Positions 1 to 9,310 of a DNA stretch of 64,000 bases are shown here, piece after piece. Location of the stretch: the NCBI RefSeq assembly GCF_963677575.1, contig NZ_OY782038.1, forward strand, positions 3,847,501 to 3,911,500, in the 5' to 3' direction. The first letter of the stretch is position 1. Each line of letters opens with the position of its first letter. The notes beneath the pieces are model-generated. The model ran no database searches, was not told where the DNA came from, and saw only the letters and a program-made list of their open reading frames with translations. Position numbers and translations under genes: made by a program. Source of the DNA: an uncultured Draconibacterium sp. GTDB taxonomy: Bacteria > Bacteroidota > Bacteroidia > Bacteroidales > Prolixibacteraceae.

Positions 1-2853
1 TTTTAGTCCTTCCTCGATAAGCAGGTTGTATTTGGCAAGCAGCACCACCGCATCGTTAACAATTACACCAGTAAGTGCCACAATTCCCCACAAACTTAAA
101 ATTGAAAGCGGTTTGCCGTGGATACCGTGTCCCCAAACAGCTCCCAGTATCGAGATCGGGATCATGATAATGATGATCATTGGTTGTTCGAAAGAACGGA
201 AACTTATCATCAGAATAAAGATAATAGCAAGAAAAGCCATCGGAAAAAGGAAAGCAAGATCGCTCATATTTCGTTCACTCTCGCGTTGTTGGCCCTGGAA
301 GATTACAGAAATACCGGGATACATAACCTCGAGCTCTGGTATTACCTCAGCTTTAATAAGGTCCAGCGTTTCGGTAACCGAAGCGTCCGGATCAACCATG
401 TCGGCATTTACCCTGATTTCGCGTTTACCATTAAAACGGTTAATGTTTACCGGGCCACGTTTCATATCGTATTCAACCAGCTCCATTAACGGGTATTCAC
501 CTTGCGGCGTTTTAACCTTCATTTTTTCCAGCTGACCGATTCTCTCGCGACCTTCGGCCGGGTAACGCACCCAAATACGAAGTTCGTCGCGGCCAACCTG
601 TAAACGTTGTGCCTGTCCGCCGTAAAATGCCTGACGTACCTGTCCGGCAATGTAAGTTTCGTTTAAGCCAAGCATGTAGGCTTTTGGTTTTAGTTCCAAT
701 AGAATTTCCTGTTTACCGAGGGCATTTGTATTAACTACGTCTTTTAGCTGTGGATATAGCATAAGCCTGTCCATGAGGTAATCGCGTGCTGCTTCCAGCT
801 CTTCAGTGTTTCGCGACATTAAGCCGATGGAGACGGGATCGCCAAAACGGTTGCTGGCACCAATGGTAAATTTCTCAGCTTCTGGAACTTTACCAATTTT
901 CTGATTCAGACGACGGATAATTTCAAACGAACTGATTCCTGTTTCTTCCGAATTACGCGGTGATACATCGATGTTTCCGCAATGTGCACCACTTTCGTCG
1001 CGGCTAAATGCCGAACCGAGATTGATAATGCTGTTTTCAATAATCGGCAGCGTGTCGTTGTATTCGGCCATCAACTCTTCGTTTACTACCCAAACAATGC
1101 TATCGAAACGCTCCAGGTATTCCATGGTTTGGCGTTCGCCGGAACCCGGCGTAAAAGCAATGTTAATGTTGAACGAGTCGAATTCCATTCGCGGAAAGAA
1201 AGTTGTTTTAATCAGCTGTCCGCCAATTAACCCGAGCGTAATTACGATCATTGCCACCGGAATTCCCATTACAATGTAGCGCCATTCCAGAACCAGTTTA
1301 ATTACACGGTCGTAGGCATAATCTCGCAACCAGGTAAAAAAGCGTTCGGTATATTTTCGTATCCCTTTTGCTTTGCGGTGAAGCGTTTTGCGGTTCAATA
1401 CTTTTTCGTTTCCGAGGTGAGCCGGAAGAACAAGGAATGCTTCAAATAAGGAAATGAGCAAACTGGCCGTTACAATAATTGCCATTTCGTACATCATTTC
1501 CATACGGCCGGTAATAAACAGCAGTGGAGAGAAAGCCATAACCGTAGTCAATACCGACGATGTTACGGCCGGAATAACTTCAACAGTTCCGTCAACCGCA
1601 GCGCGCATCGGGCTTTTTCCCCGCTCAAAGTGCTGGAAAATATTTTCCCCGATCACAATTCCATCGTCAACCAGAATACCAATAACCAGGATCATTCCGA
1701 AGAGCGACATCATATTAATGGTGACGCCAATCATATTCGCAGCAATAAACATACCCAGGAACGAAGCCGGAATACCCCAGGCAACCCATAACGAAAGGCG
1801 GGTGCTGAGCATGATTCCAAGAATAAGAACTACAAGTATCAATCCCATTCCCCCGTTGCTGTACAGCAGGTCGAGGCGCGATTTCAGTAAGTCGAGGTAC
1901 GAACGGGAATAAATCAGTTTAACGCCGTGTGTTTCCGAGTTAAATTCGGCAACGTAATTTTTTACATATTGGTCAATCTCGTCAAGGTCTTCCGTGATCA
2001 GTTTCATTACGTTAATGTTGATCAGCGGATTTCCTCTTTCAAGTGCTTTGTTGGGCACATCCGAGAATTTCATTTTTACCGTGGCAATATCGTTAATGCG
2101 TAGTACACTTCCATCAGGATTAGCACGTAAAATAATGTTACCTATTTTGTTCGGATCGGCACTTCGCGAGCGTAAACGAATTAACAGCTCTTCATCTTTT
2201 GATCGTAACTGTCCACCCGAAACGTCGCGGTTATTATTGGTAATGGCACTCTGTAAATCGTCGAATGTTAATCCGTAGCGCAGCAAATCTTCCTCCTCGG
2301 CTTCAACCGAAATTTCTAGACTTGGGAAACCCGAAATGGTCACCTGGCTCATAATTCCCGATCCCAGGAAATCTTCTTCCACCTGTTGGGCGTAAGATTT
2401 TAGTGTCATTAAATCAACGTCGCCGGTGACCAGCAAACGTGCGGCTGGCGATGTGGTTCGTGTTTTCGCAACAATGGGTCGTTCGGCTGCTGTTGGCAAA
2501 GCCGAGATTCCATCAACGGCATTTTTTACTTCAATAAGTGCTTCATCGATATCGTATCCGGGCTGTATTTCAATACGGATGCTGGCGCTGTTTTCTGCCG
2601 ATACGGAATTGATTTCGTAAATGCCTGGAATGGCTCTCACTGCTTCCTCAACGCGCGAGGTAACCCCTTCTTCCATTTCAACAGGAGATGCTCCTGGATA
2701 AGCTACACGAACGGTGATCATGTGCGATTCGCGCTCGGGGAAGAAAGACTTCTTCATCGAAAGAAAACTTATGCTACCCACCACGATGAGGAAAAGCAGG
2801 ATCAGATTCGCGTAAAACGGAAATTTTACAAATAGTTCAACTATCTTTTTCAT
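1..2853 (-). CDS. RND efflux transporter permease, 3' end beyond window
   Basis: Inner-membrane proton-driven pump of the AcrB/HAE type, working with the adaptor encoded just upstream. About 951 codons are visible from the ATG at 2853; the C-terminal end lies outside the window. It starts with a hydrophobic helix (residues about 14-30). The TM4 motif GILVDDGIVIGEN at about residue 391 carries the Asp pair of the proton relay. The second-half counterpart GVIVNDAVVLLAKY near residue 931 has Asn-Asp where AcrB has its Lys, as in many non-enterobacterial members. No stop interrupts the frame. Substrate unknown; no outer-membrane TolC partner is visible. Confidence 0.93.
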   Translation of the reverse strand, partial: MKKIVELFVKFPFYANLILLFLIVVGSISFLSMKKSFFPERESHMITVRVAYPGASPVEMEEGVTSRVEEAVRAIPGIYEINSVSAENSASIRIEIQPGYDIDEALIEVKNAVDGISALPTAAERPIVAKTRTTSPAARLLVTGDVDLMTLKSYAQQVEEDFLGSGIMSQVTISGFPSLEISVEAEEEDLLRYGLTFDDLQSAITNNNRDVSGGQLRSKDEELLIRLRSRSADPNKIGNIILRANPDGSVLRINDIATVKMKFSDVPNKALERGNPLININVMKLITEDLDEIDQYVKNYVAEFNSETHGVKLIYSRSYLDLLKSRLDLLYSNGGMGLILVVLILGIMLSTRLSLWVAWGIPASFLGMFIAANMIGVTINMMSLFGMILVIGILVDDGIVIGENIFQHFERGKSPMRAAVDGTVEVIPAVTSSVLTTVMAFSPLLFITGRMEMMYEMAIIVTASLLISLFEAFLVLPAHLGNEKVLNRKTLHRKAKGIRKYTERFFTWLRDYAYDRVIKLVLEWRYIVMGIPVAMIVITLGLIGGQLIKTTFFPRMEFDSFNINIAFTPGSGERQTMEYLERFDSIVWVVNEELMAEYNDTLPIIENSIINLGSAFSRDESGAHCGNIDVSPRNSEETGISSFEIIRRLNQKIGKVPEAEKFTIGASNRFGDPVSIGLMSRNTEELEAARDYLMDRLMLYPQLKDVVNTNALGKQEILLELKPKAYMLGLNETYIAGQVRQAFYGGQAQRLQVGRDELRIWVRYPAEGRERIGQLEKMKVKTPQGEYPLMELVEYDMKRGPVNINRFNGKREIRVNADMVDPDASVTETLDLIKAEVIPELEVMYPGISVIFQGQQRESERNMSDLAFLFPMAFLAIIFILMISFRSFEQPMIIIIMIPISILGAVWGHGIHGKPLSILSLWGIVALTGVIVNDAVVLLAKYNLLIEEGLK

Positions 2854-2963
2854 CTTATTAAGATTGTATATTTTTTAAGGTATAAGATGTAACTCGCAAA
2901 ACTTTAAAATCACTTTCGTAAGGGAATGTTGTAATGCTCGTTTCATTGATCTGTTTCCTTTTT

Positions 2964-4139
2964 CTATTGTGGTTTAGCCTGGTTTCCACGTTGTGGTTTG
3001 TTGCTTTCTTCTCCCAGAATATTAACCGGTGTGTTTTCTTTTACATTTATCAATGGCTCCGCAACTACTTTGGTTCCTGCTGGAAGACCATCAAAAATCA
3101 GTGTTGTTTCGTTGCGTTTAATCACGTTTATTTCGCGTTTTTTCAGTTCGCCGTCGATAACAGCATAAACGGTACTTGAGTTAAACACTGCACCGCGTGG
3201 AATTTCCATCGCATCAGCAATTTTTTGTCCGGGGAAAGTTACTTCGTAAACCTGTCCGGGAAGAACCTTGTCTGAGTCGGCTTGATCTACTTGTACAAAA
3301 ATGCTTAGCGATTGTGTTTCTGCTTCAACAAAGTTTGATTTACGTACCACCTTACCGGTAATTGATGAATCGTCGAGATTGGAGTGAATGAATACTTTAT
3401 CACCAATTTTTATCCATTCGCTGTCTTCGTTCGGAACAGGAACTTCTATTTCTACATGATTGGTACGGATCATTCGGGCAATTTGTCCGCCGGTGTTTAC
3501 ATACGATCCGGTTTCGTAATTTACTTGTGTAAATTCTCCGTCAAAAGGTGCATAAAGCGTATGGCGTTTCAATCTTTTTTCGTCTTGTTTAATATCATAA
3601 TATTCGGTTAATACGCCCTGGGTGGCTAAAAACACTTTTAGCTTTTCATCTTTCACAACCGGCATTTCAGGCAGATCCTGATCCAAATCGATGGCTCTGA
3701 AAAATGTTTCGTAAGCATTAAGCTGATTTGGGAAATCAACTTTCATGTCGGGTAACAACGATGTCATTGTTGTTAAGAACTGTGCTTTACGTGCTTTTAA
3801 TGCAAGCTCTACTTCGTCTTTGTAAATTTCAGCTAGCAACTGGCCTTTTTTAAATGATGTACCTTTTCTGAGTACAACAGTTCCCGGTTCAATTTTTCCC
3901 GATGCTTCGGCAACCAGCAAAACTTCGCTGCCCGAAACGGCACGTCCACCTGGAAGGGATAGTGGCGAAGTAATTTCAGAATAATTAACTGTTTCTACTT
4001 TAACCGATCGTTTCATTTCAACATCGGGCCTTTTGGGTTGCTCCGGTTTCATTGAAACAAACAGTTCTGATAATGCCGCTGCTCCTCCTAAAAGAACAAT
4101 CAGTGCAACAACAATAAACGTAATTTTTCTCCAACTCAT
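2964..4139 (-). CDS. RND efflux periplasmic adaptor (membrane fusion protein)
   Basis: 391-residue HlyD/MexA-type adaptor that would bridge the RND pump and an outer-membrane channel. Residues 7-25 form one N-terminal membrane anchor. They are followed by a lipoyl-like barrel half (VAEASGKIEPGTVVLRKGTS, about 78-97), a helical hairpin, the second lipoyl half (LYAPFDGEFTQVNYETGSYV, about 198-217) and beta-barrel/membrane-proximal domains. The C-terminus is Gln/Lys/Pro-rich. The gene is 110 bp upstream of the permease on the same strand, so the two probably form an operon. The start is the first ATG in frame, directly before the hydrophobic anchor. Confidence 0.9.
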   Translation of the reverse strand: MSWRKITFIVVALIVLLGGAAALSELFVSMKPEQPKRPDVEMKRSVKVETVNYSEITSPLSLPGGRAVSGSEVLLVAEASGKIEPGTVVLRKGTSFKKGQLLAEIYKDEVELALKARKAQFLTTMTSLLPDMKVDFPNQLNAYETFFRAIDLDQDLPEMPVVKDEKLKVFLATQGVLTEYYDIKQDEKRLKRHTLYAPFDGEFTQVNYETGSYVNTGGQIARMIRTNHVEIEVPVPNEDSEWIKIGDKVFIHSNLDDSSITGKVVRKSNFVEAETQSLSIFVQVDQADSDKVLPGQVYEVTFPGQKIADAMEIPRGAVFNSSTVYAVIDGELKKREINVIKRNETTLIFDGLPAGTKVVAEPLINVKENTPVNILGEESNKPQRGNQAKPQ

Positions 4140-4365
4140 GGCTATTTTGTTTTATTTGAATTTTTCAATCATAGGTTTATTTGAACCGCAAAAATTCATT
4201 AAATTTTCCTTGTATCAAACTTTATTTTTTGAAAAGTACATTTTGTACGGCTAACATTTAACGGAATTTACGTCAAATAGATAATAACAGAGACATTTTT
4301 GATTAAGCATGGTTTAATATGAATTATAACTTTTTTACATTAGCAGAAACACCAAAAAACGTAAG

Positions 4366-4704
4366 ATGTTTACCAAGAGTAATTTCCGTTCGTTTAAAAC
4401 TTTACTGCCCGGCGTAAAAATGCGGCCACTGGCTTTTGAAGAGCAATCGATTTTGTGTGAATTTGAGTTGCAAAAAGGCAGCGAACTGCCTTCGCACAGC
4501 CATTCATACGAACAAACCGGTTACTTAATCTCCGGGAAACTGAATTTTCGTATCGATAAAGAGTGGTTTATTGCCGAACCCGGCGACAGCTGGTGTATTC
4601 CTTCAACTATTGAGCACCAGGTTGAAGTGCTGGAGGAGGCTAAAGTTCTGGAGACATTTACTCCAATTCGTCCCGACTATTTGCCGGATGAAATTACCGG
4701 ATAA
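4366..4704 (+). CDS. Small cupin-domain protein
   Basis: 112-residue single-domain cupin. The first cupin motif is recognisable in SELPSHSHSYEQTGYLISGK (about residues 45-64), with His residues and Glu placed to bind a metal. The second is EPGDSWCIPSTIEHQVEVLE (about 79-98), with a conserved His. Such proteins are metal-binding beta barrels of many functions (sensing, dioxygenase, isomerase), so the substrate cannot be told from sequence. It is divergent from the efflux operon and precedes nadB on the same strand with its own 150-bp gap. Confidence 0.8.
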   Translation: MFTKSNFRSFKTLLPGVKMRPLAFEEQSILCEFELQKGSELPSHSHSYEQTGYLISGKLNFRIDKEWFIAEPGDSWCIPSTIEHQVEVLEEAKVLETFTPIRPDYLPDEITG

Positions 4705-4819
4705 GGAAATCTGAACTTACATGATAAAGCAAGTGTCGTTTTTCAGGGTAAGGCATTGATTAATCGAGGCAATGTAAAACCTAAGTGATAAATTTTAGGG
4801 TTTTGCTTAAAAGAAATGC

Positions 4820-4827
4820 TAACTTTG
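4820..4827 (+). promoter_or_regulatory. Likely -7 promoter element of the nadB operon
   Basis: TAACTTTG matches the Bacteroidota -7 consensus TAnnTTTG and lies 31 bp before the nadB start codon. A T-rich stretch at about 4793-4805 could supply the -33 element, but that part is weak. This would be the promoter of the long nadB-ppiD gene run. Confidence 0.5.
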
Positions 4828-4858
4828 CAGGCTTGTTTGCTGGAAGCATAGAAAACAG

Positions 4859-6430
4859 ATGCAAATACTTGAATTTGATACGGTTGTAATAGGAAGTGGG
4901 CTGGCAGGTTTGTCGGCCGCTTATCACTCTTCAAAATACGGACGCGTTGCGATAGTCACCAAATCGCAGCTTGATGTTAGTAATTCATATTATGCGCAGG
5001 GTGGAATTGCGGCAGCTATTGCCGATGAGGATTCGCCCGGGCAACATGCGCACGACACTTTGGTTACAGGGCGCGGCATTTGCGACCACGATGCGGTAGA
5101 AGTTTTGGTTAACGAAGGTCGCGAACGCGTACACGAATTAATCGATTTGGGCATGCAATTCGACAAGGAAAATGGCGAATTTGTGCTCGGTCTGGAAGGC
5201 GGACATACGAAACGCCGTATTTTACATGCCGGTGGCGATGCTACCGGAAAAGAGTTGACTTTGTTTAAACTGCGCCTTATTCAGGAGAAAAAAAATGTTG
5301 AAGCCTTTGAATATGTGGTGGCAGTAAAACTGCTGAAGCACAACAACGCAATTGTCGGACTTCAGGCCTACGATTTTAAAACCAACGAAAATATCATTTT
5401 TAAAACCAAAGCAGTAATTGTTGCAACAGGTGGTTTATCGCGGGTTTTTGCGCGCTCAACCAATCCGCACACCGCAACAGGCGATGGAATTGTGTTGGCT
5501 TACGATGCCGGTGCACGACTGGCTGACCTTGAGTTTGTTCAGTTTCACCCGTCGGCTTTGTACTTGCCGGGCAAAGAAGCATACCTGATTAGCGAAGCAG
5601 TTCGCGGAGAGGGCGCGTGGTTGTTGAATGCAAAGGGCGAACGTTTTATGAAAGACATTCACCCCCTGGCCGAGCTGGCACCGCGCGATGTGGTCGCTTA
5701 TAGTATTTTCAGGCAAATTCAAAAATCGGATCAGGATCATATCTTTTTGTCGTTAAAACATTTGGATAAAGAAAAGATCAGGAACCGGTTTAAAAATATA
5801 GACAGGCATTTAAAAGAATTTGGTTTCGATTTAACCGAAGATAATTTACCAATTGCTCCGGCAGCGCATTACATGGTTGGCGGAATTCGTACCAATCTTG
5901 ATGCTGAAACAAATATTTCGGGCCTCTTTGTTTGTGGTGAGGCCGCATCGACAGGAGTAATGGGCGCCAATCGTTTGGCAAGTAATTCCTTGCTCGAGTG
6001 TTTGGTTTTTGGTAAACGTGCCAGCGAAAAAGCTGCAAAACTGGTGGCATCGGAGCATTTGCTCGAAACACCCGAGCCAATTACACTGGATGCCAATAAC
6101 GAGCAACTATTTCTGGAGTATCAGAACGAGTTGGCACAAATTATGTCGAAAAATCTGGGGATTGTCAGAAACCGGGAAGGCCTGAAAACTGCGCTCAGCC
6201 GTTTTTCTGAAATTGTTTCAGAATTCGACAACGATAAAAATGAATATAATTTAATTAAGATCAGGAATATGTCGGTCATCAGTAAACTCATTGCGCAATC
6301 GGCACTGATTCGCGAAGAGAGCCGCGGCGGCCATATCCGGGAAGATTTTCAGAAGGAGAATCCTGATTTTAAAACACATATTGTTCAACAAAAAAACAAA
6401 AACATTGAGTTTGAACCCATAAGAAAGTAA
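4859..6430 (+). CDS. nadB: L-aspartate oxidase
   Basis: Oxidises L-aspartate to iminoaspartate, the first step of de novo NAD synthesis; FAD flavoprotein, cytosolic. 523 residues, the usual length. The dinucleotide-binding motif is VVIGSGLAGLSAAY (about 9-22). The flavin/substrate segment SYYAQGGIAAAI follows at about 43. The family signature PRDVVAYSIF lies near 276, and the C-terminal FAD-contact block GLFVCGEAASTGVMGANRLA at about 355-374 is intact. A helical C-terminal domain follows. nadC starts 4 bp downstream, confirming the NAD pathway; quinolinate synthase nadA is not in the window. Confidence 0.96.
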   Translation: MQILEFDTVVIGSGLAGLSAAYHSSKYGRVAIVTKSQLDVSNSYYAQGGIAAAIADEDSPGQHAHDTLVTGRGICDHDAVEVLVNEGRERVHELIDLGMQFDKENGEFVLGLEGGHTKRRILHAGGDATGKELTLFKLRLIQEKKNVEAFEYVVAVKLLKHNNAIVGLQAYDFKTNENIIFKTKAVIVATGGLSRVFARSTNPHTATGDGIVLAYDAGARLADLEFVQFHPSALYLPGKEAYLISEAVRGEGAWLLNAKGERFMKDIHPLAELAPRDVVAYSIFRQIQKSDQDHIFLSLKHLDKEKIRNRFKNIDRHLKEFGFDLTEDNLPIAPAAHYMVGGIRTNLDAETNISGLFVCGEAASTGVMGANRLASNSLLECLVFGKRASEKAAKLVASEHLLETPEPITLDANNEQLFLEYQNELAQIMSKNLGIVRNREGLKTALSRFSEIVSEFDNDKNEYNLIKIRNMSVISKLIAQSALIREESRGGHIREDFQKENPDFKTHIVQQKNKNIEFEPIRK

Positions 6431-6434
6431 AGCT

Positions 6435-7280
6435 ATGATGGATGAGAAAACATTAAAGTCGGCCGAAGTTTTATTCGACATGGCTTACGCCGAAGATATC
6501 GGCGACGGAGACATAACTACCAACAACCTTATTGATAGTAACGATGTAAAAACTGCACAGTTTGTAGCTAAAGAAGAAGGAGTTGTTGCCGGGTTGGAGG
6601 TAGCAGAAATGGTTTTTAGAAAATTCGACAAAGACCTGGAATGGACGGTATTTATGCCCGACGGAACCCACGTGGTACCGGGCGATGTAATTGCCGAGTT
6701 TAAAGGACACTACCGCGCATTATTAACCGGAGAGCGTAAAGCATTGAATTTCCTTCAGCGTTTATCGGGTATTGCAAGTTATGCCAACCTTTGTATGAAA
6801 GAAATTGAAGGAACAAAAGTAGAAATTCTGGATACCCGAAAAACCTTACCCGGGTACCGTTACCTTGATAAATATGCAGTGAGGATGGGCGGCGCTTCAA
6901 ATCACCGTTTTGGATTGTACGATATGGTGATGATTAAAGACAACCACATTCAGGTGGCCGGAAGCATTACCAAAGCTGTTGAGGCTATTCGTAAGCGGAT
7001 TCCTAAAAGTATTAAGATCGAGGTGGAAACCACAACCATCGACCAGGTAAAAGAAGCACTGGCTGCCGATGTTGATATTATCATGCTCGACAATATGCGC
7101 TCGTCGATGATGAAAGAGTGTGTTGATATTATCGATCGTCGTGCAAAAATTGAAGCATCGGGAAATATGACCATCAAACGAATTAGCAAAGTTGCGCATA
7201 CGGGAGTTGATTATATTTCGATTGGTGCATTAACACATTCGGTAAAAGCACTCGACATCAGTCAGCGCATTATTGATTAA
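6435..7280 (+). CDS. nadC: Nicotinate-nucleotide diphosphorylase (quinolinate phosphoribosyltransferase)
   Basis: Converts quinolinate and PRPP to nicotinate mononucleotide, CO2 and pyrophosphate. 281 residues, standard length. Substrate-binding basic motifs are seen in LTGERKALNFLQRLSGIAS (about 96-114), DTRKTLPGYRYLDKYAV (about 135) and GGASNHRFGLYDMVMIKDNH (about 152). The barrel acidic residues lie in IEVETTT and IIMLDNM. Alternative start: an ATG three bases later gives MDEKTLKSAEV. The stop TAA overlaps the coaX start ATG by one base, so translational coupling is likely. Confidence 0.96.
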   Translation: MMDEKTLKSAEVLFDMAYAEDIGDGDITTNNLIDSNDVKTAQFVAKEEGVVAGLEVAEMVFRKFDKDLEWTVFMPDGTHVVPGDVIAEFKGHYRALLTGERKALNFLQRLSGIASYANLCMKEIEGTKVEILDTRKTLPGYRYLDKYAVRMGGASNHRFGLYDMVMIKDNHIQVAGSITKAVEAIRKRIPKSIKIEVETTTIDQVKEALAADVDIIMLDNMRSSMMKECVDIIDRRAKIEASGNMTIKRISKVAHTGVDYISIGALTHSVKALDISQRIID

Positions 7281-8014
7281 TGAATCTAGTAATAGATATA
7301 GGCAATACACGAACAAAGTATTCGGTTTGTACTAAAAAAGAGGTGGTGAAAACGGTGTCGGTTGATGCCTTTTCGCCTTCTTTAATCGGTACGTTAAAAC
7401 AAGAATACGAGGGGCTGGACCGTGCAATTCTTTCGTCGGTAAAAGATTACCCCGATGAATTAAAAGCTGCCCTTTCCGAACAGTTCAATCCGTTTATTGA
7501 ACTGGACAGCGCAACGCCGTTGCCTGTAGAAAACTGTTACGAGTCGAAAGAAACATTGGGAAAAGACCGCATTGCGGCAATTGTAGGAGCATTCGAGCTG
7601 TATCCCGAAACAAATATTTTGGTTATTGACGCCGGAACAGCAATTACCTACGATTTGTTAACTGCCGGGGGTAAATACCTGGGCGGAAATATCTCACCTG
7701 GTTTAGAGATGCGTTTTAAGGCATTAAACCAGTTTACAGGAAAACTTCCTAAAGTAGAAAAGGGAGTTATTAAAGAACTAATTGGAAAAACAACCGAGCA
7801 GGCAATTAGAGCCGGTGTACAACACGGTATTGTGTTCGAAGTAGATCATGCAATTACCTCATTTAAGGAAAATTATAATAATTTAAAAGTTATTATGACC
7901 GGGGGCGATGCCGAATTTTTTGATAACAAATTAAAAAATTCTTTCTTTGTACACTTTAATTTAACCAGCATTGGTTTAAACCGCATTTTACAACATAATG
8001 GGGAGACAAAGTAG
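7280..8014 (+). CDS. coaX: Type III pantothenate kinase
   Basis: Phosphorylates pantothenate, the first step of CoA synthesis. 244 residues of the ASKHA fold. The N-terminal phosphate-binding motif is DIGNTRTK (about residues 6-13). ETLGKDRIAAIVGA (about 94) and VIDAGTAITYDLL (about 117) hold the catalytic and monovalent-cation residues. GGNISPGLEMR (about 138) and GGDAEFF near the C-terminus complete the family pattern. It overlaps nadC by 1 bp and the next gene by 17 bp. panC and panD, which make its substrate precursor, occur separately at about 30-31 kb. Confidence 0.95.
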   Translation: MNLVIDIGNTRTKYSVCTKKEVVKTVSVDAFSPSLIGTLKQEYEGLDRAILSSVKDYPDELKAALSEQFNPFIELDSATPLPVENCYESKETLGKDRIAAIVGAFELYPETNILVIDAGTAITYDLLTAGGKYLGGNISPGLEMRFKALNQFTGKLPKVEKGVIKELIGKTTEQAIRAGVQHGIVFEVDHAITSFKENYNNLKVIMTGGDAEFFDNKLKNSFFVHFNLTSIGLNRILQHNGETK

Positions 8015-9278
8015 AGTAAGTTTTTTGATCGCCGGGTTACTATTTATCCCGGCTGTATTGTTTGCACAGTTTAATAATAATACCACATCGCCGTATTCGC
8101 GATATGGATTGGGTGATTTGCAACCCTATTCGTTTGGGCGTTCTACAGCGATGGGTGGAGCAAGCCTTGCAAGCAGATACAACATGCAAATAAATGCGGC
8201 CAACCCCGCCAGTTACACATCGCTTGATTCGCTTAACTTTATATTTGAGTTTGGTATGGAAGGCAAATTTGCCAACAACCAAACCGAAACCACAAGTATG
8301 AAGACCAACGATGTTAACTTCAAGTATTTTGCCATGAGTTTCAGGCTAAACAGCTGGGCGGCAACAAGCTTAAGTTTAACACCTTATTCCGATGTAGGTT
8401 ACTATGTAACTTCTATTGCCGATATTGAAAATGTTGGCAACGTGTATAACACTTACTACGGAGCCGGAAGTATTTCGAATGCTCGTTGGGGAATTGCCAT
8501 CGAGCCAATTAAAAATATTTCGATAGGTGCAAACCTGAATTACCGCTTTGGGCAATTAAACCGAAATACGGAAGTAACTTTTGCCGATCCATCATTTTAC
8601 AATGTACAGCGCTATTCAACAGTTCGTATTCGCGACTTTGGTTTGGATTTGGGGGCGCAGGCAACCCTGCCACTGAAAAATGATAAAAGTTTAACATTTG
8701 GCCTTGTGTTCGCCAACTCGCCCGAATATACTGACTTTGTATCGGATATTATTCAAAAGAACCTATCGTACGGAGGTGCGCTTGATCAGGACACTTTGCT
8801 GTACCGCGAAGAAGAGGAGGGATCGATGACTTTCCCAATGATGCTGGGCGGAGGATTGTCGCTGGCAAAAGAAAATGTGTATGAAATAAATGTAGATTAC
8901 TACCACGAAGGCTGGGCCAGCGCCGAATTTTTAGGAAGCAAAAGCAATTTTTTAACAGATTTAAATAAATTTGCGATTGGGGCTGAGTGGATTCCGGATA
9001 AGTTTTCAATCAGAAGTTTTATTAACCGTGTTGCATATCGCGCAGGTTTTAAATACGAACAAACTTACCATACCTTTGCCGGGCAGCATATAAATGACTT
9101 TGGCATAAGTTTTGGAGTTGGTTTACCACTGTATCGCTCTAACTCAACACTTAATGTAAGTGCCGAGTTCGGGAAAAGAGGGACAAAAGAGTATAATTTA
9201 GTACTTGAAAAATATACCAAAGTTAACGTAAGTGTTAACTTACACGACTTGTGGTTTATGCAACGAAGGATTGAATAA
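7998..9278 (+). CDS. Predicted outer-membrane beta-barrel protein
   Basis: 426 residues with a signal peptide (hydrophobic residues 8-23, cleavage probably after LFAQ). The mature N-terminus SPYSRYGLGDLQPYSFGRST is characteristic of a Bacteroidota outer-membrane family often found next to coaX. The rest is alternating aromatic/polar strands (for example NISIGANLNYRFG, NVSVNLHDLWFMQ), with an amphipathic final strand but no terminal Phe. It resembles FadL/OmpP1-like barrels, though the transported substrate is unknown. It overlaps coaX by 17 bp, in the same operon. Confidence 0.75.
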   Translation: MGRQSRVSFLIAGLLFIPAVLFAQFNNNTTSPYSRYGLGDLQPYSFGRSTAMGGASLASRYNMQINAANPASYTSLDSLNFIFEFGMEGKFANNQTETTSMKTNDVNFKYFAMSFRLNSWAATSLSLTPYSDVGYYVTSIADIENVGNVYNTYYGAGSISNARWGIAIEPIKNISIGANLNYRFGQLNRNTEVTFADPSFYNVQRYSTVRIRDFGLDLGAQATLPLKNDKSLTFGLVFANSPEYTDFVSDIIQKNLSYGGALDQDTLLYREEEEGSMTFPMMLGGGLSLAKENVYEINVDYYHEGWASAEFLGSKSNFLTDLNKFAIGAEWIPDKFSIRSFINRVAYRAGFKYEQTYHTFAGQHINDFGISFGVGLPLYRSNSTLNVSAEFGKRGTKEYNLVLEKYTKVNVSVNLHDLWFMQRRIE

Positions 9279-9310
9279 AATTCAAAAAAGAAAAACAAAT
9301 AAAACTCATT

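Noticed and set aside
26..2620. Plus-strand open frames opposite the RND permease
   Set aside because: The minus-strand frame is continuous over 950 codons with clear RND motifs; the plus-strand frames are antisense shadows.
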